Positions 1 through 5,904 of a stretch of DNA of 6,206 bases are shown here, one piece after another. Origin of the DNA: Gemmatimonadota bacterium (GTDB lineage: Bacteria; Gemmatimonadota; Gemmatimonadetes; Longimicrobiales; RSA9); assembly GCA_019689775.1 (NCBI GenBank), contig JADGGV010000256.1, positions 1 through 6,206 on the forward strand, given 5' to 3'. The notes under the pieces are model-generated. The model did no database searches. It was not told the origin of the DNA and saw only the letters and a program-made list of their open reading frames with translations. The translations under genes were made by a program, and so were the position numbers. Each line of letters opens with the position of its first letter. The stretch's first letter is position 1.

Positions 1-801
1 GACACGGGGCGGGTGACGGGCTCGGCGCCGCACTGGGTGGGCGAGTTCACGATCCTGAGCGCGAACGCGCTGCTGAGCGCCGCGTCGGCCGGGGTGGTGC
101 AGGCGTTGCGCGGCGGCTCGTTCGGCGACGGCTTCATGCGGGCGCTCCCCGGCGGCGCGGCGGTCTACCTGGGGAAGCGGCTTGCCGCGGAGCGGTTCGA
201 TGGCGCCGGGCTGATCGGGCGCGAGGTCGCGGCGGCGGGCACCTCGATGGTGCGGAACGCGGCGGCCGGCGCGCCGTTGCTGGACGAGCTGATCCTCCCG
301 GTCGGGCTCGGCCGGCTGTACCTGAGCCCGCGGTCGCCGCACCGGGTGCGCTTCCGCGTGGACCCGGTCACGCTCGGCTGGACGGTGTACGGCGCCCTCT
401 CGGACGACGTGACGCTGGATGGCGGCGCGTCGCTCTCGGCGGGCGCGCCGGTGTTCCGGGCGCGCAACCAGCTCATCGCGAGCGGCTCGGCGCACGCGGG
501 CGGGCTGGTCAAGGCGGGCGTGATCTTCTACGGCGACGTGCCGGCCTACGGCCCGGTCGCGCGGGAGCGCGCGCTGGCGCACGAGCGGGAGCACGTGCTC
601 CAGGAGGACTTCCTGTTCGGCGCGTGGATCCGGCCGGCGCAGGACTGGGCGCTGCCGCGCATCCCCGGTGGCGCGACGCTCTCGCGCTACCTGGACCTGG
701 GACTCTCCACCTACATCCTCCAGGGATTCGGCGAGCTGATCCCGGAGCACGACGTGCGCCCGTGGGAGCTGGAGGCGGAATACCTGGCGAGGCGCCGTTG
801 A
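1..801 (+). CDS. Unrecognised protein with HEREH zinc-metalloprotease-like motif, probably 5'-partial
   Basis: I do not recognise the family. The frame is open to the left edge, so the gene probably begins outside the window. The first internal start is GTG at 13 (262 residues), but too little sequence precedes it to judge a ribosome site. Numbering from that GTG, residues 13-85 are Ala/Gly-rich and helical-looking. Residues about 98-175 look beta-rich, with alternating hydrophobic and polar residues. The sequence AHEREHVLQ at 189-197 fits HExxH followed by xxQ, as in zinc peptidase-like and DUF4157-type domains. Downstream, ELEAEYLA (252-259) resembles the E-x-E-A-D helix that often follows HExxH in such proteins and could supply a third ligand. 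These resemblances are motif-level only and protease activity is inference. The stop overlaps the TTG start of the lipoprotein gene, so the two are probably translationally coupled. It could also be a non-enzymatic envelope protein. Confidence 0.78.
   Translation, partial: DTGRVTGSAPHWVGEFTILSANALLSAASAGVVQALRGGSFGDGFMRALPGGAAVYLGKRLAAERFDGAGLIGREVAAAGTSMVRNAAAGAPLLDELILPVGLGRLYLSPRSPHRVRFRVDPVTLGWTVYGALSDDVTLDGGASLSAGAPVFRARNQLIASGSAHAGGLVKAGVIFYGDVPAYGPVARERALAHEREHVLQEDFLFGAWIRPAQDWALPRIPGGATLSRYLDLGLSTYILQGFGELIPEHDVRPWELEAEYLARRR
789..792 (+). promoter_or_regulatory. Ribosome binding site supporting the TTG start of the lipoprotein gene
   Basis: GAGG lies inside the end of the preceding gene, five bases before TTG at 798. 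Together with the perfect lipoprotein signal that begins at this TTG, it decides the start. In-frame positions further upstream give a Pro/Arg-rich stretch with no protein character. Confidence 0.55.
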
Positions 802-1526
802 AGCTGCGCGCGCTGCTGGCGACGTCGGCCGTGCTGCTCGCTGGGTGCCTCGACTTCGTCGCGCCCGACCTGCCGGAGCCGGCGCCGGCGGCGTTCTCGG
901 CGTCGCTCGACCTGCTGGAGACCGGGACGCTGCTCGTCTCGGCGCGGCTCGACCCGGGGCTCGCGCCGGACCGGGAGTGGCGCGCCGTGCCGAACGACTC
1001 GATCGTGCTCCAGGGGCGCTCGATCGCGCCGGCCGCGGTGCAGACGAACGGCAGCCGCAGCTACACGGTCGAGCTGCCGGCCGCGGCGCCCGTCGAGGCG
1101 GTGACGCTGCGCGCGCCGGCGGTGGCCGGGATCACGGCGCCGCCCGTGGCGCTGAGCTGGACGCCGATCCGGCGACTCGGCCGCGACACGATCGTGCTGG
1201 ATCCCGGCGCCGACCTGCAGATCCGGCTCGACACGGCGGGCGGGCGGCTCGTGCCGGCGCCGGGCATCCGGCAGTGGTCGCTCGGCCTGCGGGCGAGCGG
1301 CGGGCAGAACTTCCAGATCGGCGGCAGCGGGCCGCCGCCGACCGACATCGACGTGCCGGCGCGGTGGATCCCCGCGGACTCCGCGGGCGCCGTCGTCGCC
1401 ACGCTGGTGGTGTCGCAGTCGGCGACGACGCAGCCGCCGCCGGGCGACTACCTGGCCGCGGTCACGGTGAGCCAGCGGATCGGCTGGGTCGTCGTGCGGC
1501 CGGACAGCGCGAAAGGATCACCGTGA
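798..1526 (+). CDS. Small secreted lipoprotein of unknown function
   Basis: The product is 242 residues starting at TTG. The N-terminus is a textbook lipoprotein signal: MKLR, a hydrophobic stretch, then the lipobox LLAGC with the lipidated cysteine at residue 17. The protein is therefore expected to be exported by Sec, cleaved by signal peptidase II and membrane-anchored. The residue after Cys is Leu, not Asp, which under the E. coli Lol rule would favour the outer membrane; whether that rule applies here is unknown. After a short Pro-rich linker (residues about 22-32) the rest looks like beta strands with Gly/Pro turns, with no catalytic motif and no Cys pair. It may be a binding or structural envelope protein, but I cannot assign a family. 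The TTG overlaps the previous stop (TTGA) and its own stop overlaps the next start (GTGA), placing it in the middle of a coupled three-gene cassette. Confidence 0.85.
   Translation: MKLRALLATSAVLLAGCLDFVAPDLPEPAPAAFSASLDLLETGTLLVSARLDPGLAPDREWRAVPNDSIVLQGRSIAPAAVQTNGSRSYTVELPAAAPVEAVTLRAPAVAGITAPPVALSWTPIRRLGRDTIVLDPGADLQIRLDTAGGRLVPAPGIRQWSLGLRASGGQNFQIGGSGPPPTDIDVPARWIPADSAGAVVATLVVSQSATTQPPPGDYLAAVTVSQRIGWVVVRPDSAKGSP
1512..1517 (+). promoter_or_regulatory. Ribosome binding site of the aminopeptidase gene
   Basis: AAAGGA is followed five bases later by GTG at 1523. It fixes the start of the M24 peptidase inside the end of the lipoprotein gene. The much longer upstream extension of the same frame is an Arg/Ala-rich shadow of the lipoprotein gene. 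Confidence 0.65.
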
Positions 1527-2842
1527 GCCCCGACATCCTTGCCGTCCATGCCGACCGTCGCGCGCGCGTGCTCCGCGCGCTGGGCGACGGCGCGATGGTG
1601 CTGCCGGCCGCGCCGGAGGTGCGCATCGGCCGGGACCAGGATCTCCCCTACCGCGTCGACCCCGACCTCTACTACCTGACCGGATACACGGAGCCGGAGG
1701 CGGTGGCGGTGCTGACGCCCGGGACGGAGGCGCCGTTCACGCTCTTCGTCCGGCCGCGCGACCCGGACCGCGAGCTGTGGACCGGCCGGCGCGGCGGCGT
1801 CGAGGCGGCGTGCGAGGTGTTCGGCGCGGACCAGGCGTTCCCGATCGCGGAGCTGCCGGCGCGGCTCCCCGCGCTCCTGGCCGGCTACGACACGATCTAC
1901 GCCCGGTTCGGCGGCGGGCGCGACGACGTCGAGGCGCTGCTCCGGCGGATCCTCGTGGACGCGCGGCGGACGCGGCCGCGGGCGGGGCGCGGGCCGCAGG
2001 CGCTCGTCGATCCCGGGCGGCTGCTCGACGACATGCGGCTCGTGAAGGACGCGCACGAGCTGCGGCTGATGCGCGAGGCCGCCACGATCAGCGTGGCGGC
2101 GTTCCGCGAGGCGGCGGCCGTCATCCGCCCGGGCGCCGGCGAGTGGGAGGTGCAGGCGGCGCTCGATGCCGGCTTCCGCCGCCGCGGCGCGGACGGCCCG
2201 GCCTTCGAGACGATCGTCGGCTCGGGGGAGAACGCGACCGTGCTGCACTACGTGCGCAACGACCGGCCGATGCGGGCGGGCGAGCTGGTCCTCCTCGCCG
2301 CGGGCGCGCTCTACGGCCGCTACGCCGCCGACATCACGCGCGTCTTCCCGGTCTCCGGCCGCTTCTCCGGGCCCCAGCGTGCGCTCTACGACGTCGTCCG
2401 GGCGGCGCACGACGCGGCGATCGCGGCCGCGCGCCCCGGTGCGGCGTTCGACGCCGTCCACGACGCGGCGGTCGCCGTGCTGGTGGCGGGGCTGGTCGAG
2501 CTGGGTGTGCTGACTGGCGACGTGGAGGCGCTGCGGGCCGACGAGACCGCGTACAAGGCATACTTCCCGCACCGCACCAGCCACTGGCTCGGGCTCGACG
2601 TGCACGACGTGGGCGACTACGCGCGCGACGGCGCGCCGCGCCGCCTCGAGCCGGGGATGGTCCTGACCGTGGAGCCGGGGCTCTACATCCCGGCGACGGC
2701 GTTGGGCGCGCCGGAGGCGCTGCGCGGCGTCGGCATCCGCATCGAGGACGACGTGCTGGTCACCGCGGAGGGACCGGAGGTGCTGACGTGCGAGCTGCCG
2801 GTGGACGCCGACGCCGTCGCCGCGCTCGTGGCCGGGGAATAG
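1523..2842 (+). CDS. pepP: Xaa-Pro aminopeptidase, PepP-type (peptidase M24B), one metal ligand replaced
   Basis: PepP enzymes remove an N-terminal residue that precedes proline, using a two-metal (Mn) pitta-bread active site, usually in the cytoplasm. The product is 439 residues, almost the length of E. coli PepP (441). Residues about 5-135 form the AMP_N domain, including the family motif YYLTGYTEPEAV at 50-61. The peptidase M24 domain follows from about 175 to the end. By alignment from memory with E. coli PepP, ligands D270, H354, E384 and E408 are present, as are active-site histidines H242, H350 and H361 (SHWLGLDVHD). The first ligand, Asp in the usual LIDAG motif, is Ala259 here (LLAAG), and the conserved Glu three residues on is Leu263. 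The family assignment is firm, but activity is uncertain. The GTG start overlaps the lipoprotein stop, and a good AAAGGA site sits five bases upstream. It is the last gene of the coupled cassette. No signal peptide is visible. Confidence 0.94.
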   Translation: MSPDILAVHADRRARVLRALGDGAMVLPAAPEVRIGRDQDLPYRVDPDLYYLTGYTEPEAVAVLTPGTEAPFTLFVRPRDPDRELWTGRRGGVEAACEVFGADQAFPIAELPARLPALLAGYDTIYARFGGGRDDVEALLRRILVDARRTRPRAGRGPQALVDPGRLLDDMRLVKDAHELRLMREAATISVAAFREAAAVIRPGAGEWEVQAALDAGFRRRGADGPAFETIVGSGENATVLHYVRNDRPMRAGELVLLAAGALYGRYAADITRVFPVSGRFSGPQRALYDVVRAAHDAAIAAARPGAAFDAVHDAAVAVLVAGLVELGVLTGDVEALRADETAYKAYFPHRTSHWLGLDVHDVGDYARDGAPRRLEPGMVLTVEPGLYIPATALGAPEALRGVGIRIEDDVLVTAEGPEVLTCELPVDADAVAALVAGE

Positions 2843-2903
2843 GTGGCAGACGCCTTGCATCGACCGACTCAACCACGCCTGCGGGGCTGCGCGGGCGCGA
2901 GGA

Positions 2904-2919
2904 GCTCGTTGGCTCGTTG
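2904..2919 (+). repeat. Perfect tandem 8-bp direct repeat ahead of the kinase gene
   Basis: GCTCGTTG occurs twice back to back, ending 13 bases before the kinase GTG start. It partly overlaps a good AGGAG at 2900-2904, which lies too far (28 bases) from that start to act as its ribosome site. The repeat could be a slippage product or a direct-repeat binding site. No convincing -35/-10 promoter pair is visible in the 90-bp gap (2843-2932). Confidence 0.5.
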
Positions 2920-2932
2920 CTGAAGCGAAACC

Positions 2933-5230
2933 GTGTCGACGGCTGAAGAGACGGGCCGCCGCCTTGCGGCCCAGCAGGCGGTGACGCGCGCCCTGGCGGC
3001 GTCGGAGACGATCGACGCTGCGGCGCGCGCCGTCGTCTGCGCGATCGGCCAGCACCTCGGCTGGGAGGTCGGGTCGTTCTGGCGGGTGCACGATGGCGCC
3101 CTCGCCGCCGACCTCGTCTGGACCGATCCCGGCGCCGGCGACCTCGCGCCGTTCGTCGAGGCGACGCGCCGCCTCCGGCTGGCGCGCGGTGAGGGCGTGC
3201 CGGGGCACGTCTGGGCGGCGGGTGCGCCGGTGTGGCTGACGGACATCGACCAGGACCCGGACGTGGTGCGACGCAACGCCGCCCGCGCGGCCGGCCTGCG
3301 CTCGGCCGTCGCCTTCGCGATCCGCTTCGATGCCACGTTCTACGGCGTGCTCGAGTTCTTCACGCGGCAGGCGATGGCGCCCGACGCGACGCTCCTCGAC
3401 ATGGCCGCCGCGATCGGCGACCAGATGGGCCTCTTCGTGCGGCGCCAGCAGGCGGAGGACGCGCTGCGCGAGAGCGCGGAGCGCTTCCGGCTCCTGGCGC
3501 AGACCTCCTCGGACGTCATCGTCGTCATCGACGAGCACAGCACGATCCTGTCGATCAACCCGGCGGTCGAGCGCGTCTTCGGCTATGCGCCGGCCGAGCT
3601 GGTCGGCCGGTCGCTGAAGCTGCTCATGCCGGAGCGGATGCGCGCGCGCCACGAGGAGGGGGTGCGGCACTTCGTCGAGACGGGCGAGCGCCGGATCCCG
3701 TGGACGGGCGCGCGCTTCCCCGGGGTGACGAAGGACGGCCGCGAGATCCCGCTCGAGATCTCGTTCGGCACGTTTCACCGCGACGACGAGCGGGTCTTCA
3801 CCGGGATCATCCGGGACATCTCCGGGCGGATCCGCCAGCAGCAGCAACTCGAGGAGACGGCGACGGAGCTGGAGGCCACCATCGAGGAGCTGAAGGAGCA
3901 GCGCCGGGTGGCGGAGCGCGCGCGGGCGGAAGCGGAAGCGGCCGCGGAGCGGGCGCGCTTCCTGGCGGAGGCCGGGCGCGCGCTGGCCGGCTCGCTCGCG
4001 TACGGCACGACGCTGCGGACGCTGGTGCACGTGACGGTCCCGGCCGTCGCCGACTACTGCATCGTCGACATCGTGGAGCGGGACGGCTCGATCCGGCGGG
4101 CGGAGCTGGCCGGCGGTGGGCGGGGCGAGGAGGAGATCGCGCTCTTCCGCCGGCGTGACACGCCGCAGCCGGATGCGTCGCTCGGTCCGGCGCACGTGAT
4201 CGCGACGGGCGAGCCCGAGGTGTACCCGGAGGTGACCGACGAGCTGCTGCGGGCCGTGGCGCGGGATCGCGAGGAGCTGGAGCGCCTGCGGGCGGCGGGG
4301 CTGCGCTCGGCGATCATCTTCCCGCTCGTCGCGCGCGGCCGCACGCTGGGCGCGCTCATGCTGGCGACGGCGGGCTCGCGGCGCGGCTACACCGCCGGTG
4401 ACGTCGACATCCTGGAGGGGCTGGCCGGGCGCGCGGCGCTCGCGCTCGACGCGGCGGAGCTGTACGAGGCGGCGCTCGCGGCCGGCCGCGCGAAGTCGAA
4501 CTTCCTGGCGGTGATGAGCCACGAGCTGCGCACGCCGCTCACCGCCATCATGGGGTACTCCGACATCCTGGAGGCGGGCATCTCCGGCCAGCTCAACGAG
4601 CGTCAGCGCGAGCAGCTCAAGCGCATCATGCTGAGCGCGCGGCACCTGCTCCAGCTCATCGACGAGATCCTGACGTTCTCGCGCCTCGAGGCCGGCCGCG
4701 AGGAGGCGCGCCTCGAGCGCGTGCCGCTCCGGGAGTTCGTCCGCGAGACGGCGGCGCTCGTGCGGCCGGCCGCGGCCGAGAAGCACCTCCGCTTCGAGGT
4801 CCGGCTCCCGAAGGTCGAGGCCGACCTCGAGACCGACCCCGAGAAGCTCCGCCAGATCCTGCTCAACATCCTCTTCAACGCGATCAAGTTCACGCGGGAA
4901 GGGAAGGTCGTCCTCGCCGTCGGCGTCGAGGGCGACGACTACGTGTTCCACATCGACGACACCGGCGTCGGCATCCCGCCCGAGCACCTCGAGCAGATCT
5001 TCGAGCCGTTCTGGCAGCTCGAGGACGCGATGACCCGGCACACCGGCGGGACGGGCCTCGGGTTGAGCGTCGCCCGGCGGCTGGTCGAGCTGCTCGGCGG
5101 CGAGATCGGCGTCCGCAGCACGCCCGGCGTCGGCACCCAGGTCACCGTGCGCGTGCCGCGCCAGGGCGGCGCCGGCGCGCTGGCCGTCGCGGCCCGCGGC
5201 GCCACGGAGGAGCGCGGCGCGGCGGACTGA
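2933..5230 (+). CDS. Soluble sensor histidine kinase, GAF-PAS-GAF-HisKA-HATPase_c
   Basis: The product is 765 residues with no membrane segment or signal peptide, so it is a cytosolic sensor that autophosphorylates and passes phosphate to a response regulator not in this window. Domains in order: GAF (about 15-170); PAS (about 183-300, with the PAS-typical SINPAVERVFGY at 207-218 and a C-terminal TGIIRDIS); Gln/Glu/Ala-rich coiled coil (301-345); second GAF (about 346-510); HisKA with the H box SHELRTPL and phosphoacceptor His530; HATPase_c. In the ATPase, the N box has N645 and N649 (NILFNAIKFT), the G1 box is DDTGVGIP (675-682), the F box is FEPFWQ (690-695), and the G2 box is GGTGLGLS (705-712). 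All catalytic boxes are intact. There is no receiver domain, so it is a classical rather than hybrid kinase. An in-frame stop at 2921 makes GTG at 2933 the first possible start; its ribosome site is weak (GAAG, seven bases upstream). PAS His240 aligns with the FixL haem histidine, but the ligand is not established. Confidence 0.95.
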   Translation: MSTAEETGRRLAAQQAVTRALAASETIDAAARAVVCAIGQHLGWEVGSFWRVHDGALAADLVWTDPGAGDLAPFVEATRRLRLARGEGVPGHVWAAGAPVWLTDIDQDPDVVRRNAARAAGLRSAVAFAIRFDATFYGVLEFFTRQAMAPDATLLDMAAAIGDQMGLFVRRQQAEDALRESAERFRLLAQTSSDVIVVIDEHSTILSINPAVERVFGYAPAELVGRSLKLLMPERMRARHEEGVRHFVETGERRIPWTGARFPGVTKDGREIPLEISFGTFHRDDERVFTGIIRDISGRIRQQQQLEETATELEATIEELKEQRRVAERARAEAEAAAERARFLAEAGRALAGSLAYGTTLRTLVHVTVPAVADYCIVDIVERDGSIRRAELAGGGRGEEEIALFRRRDTPQPDASLGPAHVIATGEPEVYPEVTDELLRAVARDREELERLRAAGLRSAIIFPLVARGRTLGALMLATAGSRRGYTAGDVDILEGLAGRAALALDAAELYEAALAAGRAKSNFLAVMSHELRTPLTAIMGYSDILEAGISGQLNERQREQLKRIMLSARHLLQLIDEILTFSRLEAGREEARLERVPLREFVRETAALVRPAAAEKHLRFEVRLPKVEADLETDPEKLRQILLNILFNAIKFTREGKVVLAVGVEGDDYVFHIDDTGVGIPPEHLEQIFEPFWQLEDAMTRHTGGTGLGLSVARRLVELLGGEIGVRSTPGVGTQVTVRVPRQGGAGALAVAARGATEERGAAD

Positions 5231-5245
5231 GCGCCGGCGCCCGCG

Positions 5246-5446
5246 TCACCTCCCCAGCCGCTCCACCACCGTCGCGAACACGATCGACCCCCCGACCGTG
5301 GCGGCGAACAGCGCCGCAATCACCGCCAGCAGCACGGCCAGCGCGCCGAGCGCGCGCACGACCGAGCGCGCCTCATCGCGGCGCATGACGCGGGCGACGA
5401 CCTCGCGGATGAGCCGGTCGGCGGCCTGCTCGTGAACGTCCGACAC
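5246..5446 (-). CDS. Small single-pass membrane protein, function unknown
   Basis: The product is 66 residues. I chose the GTG at 5446 (complement) because a perfect AGGAG sits seven bases upstream, and because translation further upstream gives only Arg/Gly/Pro-rich sequence. Residues 1-31 are charged and amphipathic (SDVHEQAADRLIREVVARV and an RRDEAR patch), likely a short cytoplasmic helix. Residues about 32-61 are one long hydrophobic stretch, long enough for one membrane helix or a tight hairpin, followed by a basic tail (ERLGR). The positive charge before the membrane segment suggests the N-terminus is inside. I recognise no family. It converges on the kinase gene with only 15 bp between the stop codons; that gap is mostly the 10-bp palindrome GCGCCGGCGC, too small to call a terminator. 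Nothing in the sequence links it functionally to the kinase. Confidence 0.75.
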   Translation of the reverse strand: MSDVHEQAADRLIREVVARVMRRDEARSVVRALGALAVLLAVIAALFAATVGGSIVFATVVERLGR

Positions 5447-5453
5447 TCCCTCG

Positions 5454-5458
5454 CTCCT
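5454..5458 (-). promoter_or_regulatory. Ribosome binding site of the small membrane protein
   Basis: On the minus strand this reads AGGAG, seven bases before the GTG start at 5446. It decides the start against a longer frame that stays open up to about 5782. Confidence 0.65.
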
Positions 5459-5607
5459 CGACCCGGCACACCGGCCGGTGCGGCGGACCCCCGTGGGCCT
5501 CCACCCCCATCCTGCACCCCGCGGGCCGGCGCGTCCAGGCCGGGCGCCGTGCCCTGCGGCGCCCCGCGCCGCGGCGCGCGAGCCCCACGCCCCGACCGTG
5601 GAACGAT

Positions 5608-5630
5608 CCGTGACAGCGCGCGCGTCACGG
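5608..5630. repeat. Inverted repeat, 7-bp arms with 9-bp spacer
   Basis: CCGTGAC (5608-5614) and GTCACGG (5624-5630) are perfect reverse complements around an alternating GC spacer. The arms contain A/T bases, so this is less likely to be a simple GC artefact than the other palindromes nearby. It could be a dimeric regulator operator or a hairpin. It lies about 160 bp upstream of the membrane-protein start and 275 bp upstream of the zinc-ribbon start. Confidence 0.45.
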
Positions 5631-5655
5631 GTCAATACGGCGCCTCGCGGGGGGG

Positions 5656-5672
5656 CGTTACCCTTCGTAACG
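5656..5672. repeat. Inverted repeat CGTTAC-N5-GTAACG
   Basis: Perfect 6-bp arms (5656-5661 and 5667-5672) flank CCTTC. The arms are half A/T in surroundings that are almost pure G/C, so the element stands out. The spacing fits either a small RNA hairpin with a 5-base loop or an operator with half-site centres about 11 bp apart (roughly one helical turn). No T tract follows on either strand, so it is not a typical intrinsic terminator. Confidence 0.45.
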
Positions 5673-5842
5673 GCGGGGCGGCGGCCGGCAGGCGAATCGG
5701 CGTGGACGCCTTCAGTTAGCGCGCCGGCGTCGGGCCGACCGGGCGCGGTACGCGTCGTGCCTGCGGAGGCGACGCGATCCAACAGAGGCGTTGCCGGAGC
5801 CCGGGCGGACCGCGGTCTGCCGGGAGGCCGATGCCGGTGCGT

Positions 5843-5892
5843 GCGCGCCGAGGCGCGCCGCGGACCCGGTCCGGCGCTCGGGCGATGCCCGG
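5843..5892 (+). promoter_or_regulatory. Structured leader: three consecutive potential hairpins before the zinc-ribbon gene
   Basis: Three short inverted repeats follow one another almost without gaps. GCGCGC at 5843-5848 pairs with 5853-5858 around CGAG. CGGACC at 5861-5866 pairs with GGTCCG at 5868-5873, with a one-base centre in DNA; an RNA hairpin would need to open the inner pairs. CGGGC at 5879-5883 pairs with GCCCG at 5887-5891 around GAT. The last hairpin ends directly against the ribosome site at 5893. They may form a folded 5' leader affecting translation, but chance GC pairing is a real alternative. Confidence 0.3.
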
Positions 5893-5899
5893 AAGGAGG
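5893..5899 (+). promoter_or_regulatory. Full-consensus ribosome binding site of the zinc-ribbon gene
   Basis: AAGGAGG, fully complementary to the usual 16S anti-SD core, lies five bases before ATG at 5905. It is the strongest ribosome site in the window and decides the start against an upstream in-frame TTG at 5791, which would add 38 residues of implausible sequence. Confidence 0.75.
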
Positions 5900-5904
5900 C
5901 GGAG

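Larger units (their letters stand above)
5447..5904. other. Intergenic region between divergent small genes, rich in inverted repeats
   Basis: This stretch of about 460 bp has no convincing gene. Open frames on both strands translate to Arg/Pro/Gly/Ala-rich low-complexity sequence without start signals. It should hold the promoters for the minus-strand membrane protein gene and the plus-strand zinc-ribbon gene, but I see no clear -35/-10 pair. It contains several perfect inverted repeats: CACCGGCCGGTG at 5469-5480, 7-bp arms at 5542-5564, a 14-bp palindrome at 5565-5578, 7-bp arms at 5608-5630, 6-bp arms at 5656-5672, and tandem hairpins at 5843-5891. Purely G+C palindromes are expected often in DNA this GC-rich, so only those with mixed bases deserve weight. 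No tRNA-like T-loop motif or terminator with a T tract was found. Confidence 0.6.

Noticed and set aside
624..797. Upstream extension of the lipoprotein frame
   Set aside because: It is a shadow of the HEREH gene. The lipoprotein signal begins exactly at TTG 798.
845..1522. Upstream in-frame extension of the aminopeptidase
   Set aside because: It encodes Arg/Ala/Gly-rich sequence out of frame with the lipoprotein gene, whereas GTG 1523 has a good ribosome site and gives the family-typical length.
1448..5041. A stop-free frame of almost 3.6 kb on the minus strand
   Set aside because: It lies antisense to the aminopeptidase and kinase genes and yields Arg/Glu/Leu/His-rich low-complexity protein with no domains. 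It is a codon-usage shadow of GC-rich genes on the other strand.
5231..5245. GCGCCGGCGC palindrome in the gap between convergent genes as a bidirectional terminator
   Set aside because: It has only ten bases with no loop and no T tract; such GC palindromes are expected by chance here.
5565..5578. 14-bp perfect palindrome of G and C only
   Set aside because: With this base composition such alternating GC palindromes arise readily, and there is no second copy or context to suggest function.
5432..5719. Plus-strand open frame of 95 codons across the intergenic region
   Set aside because: It is Pro/Arg/Gly-rich low-complexity sequence, overlaps the minus-strand membrane protein start, and lacks a ribosome site.
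5447..5782. N-terminal extension of the minus-strand membrane protein to 178 residues
   Set aside because: The added sequence is Arg/Gly/Ala/Pro-rich without protein-like pattern, and the AGGAG at 5454-5458 marks the start at 5446.
5791..5904. TTG-started 112-residue version of the zinc-ribbon protein
   Set aside because: No ribosome site precedes the TTG, and AAGGAGG sits at the ideal distance from ATG 5905.
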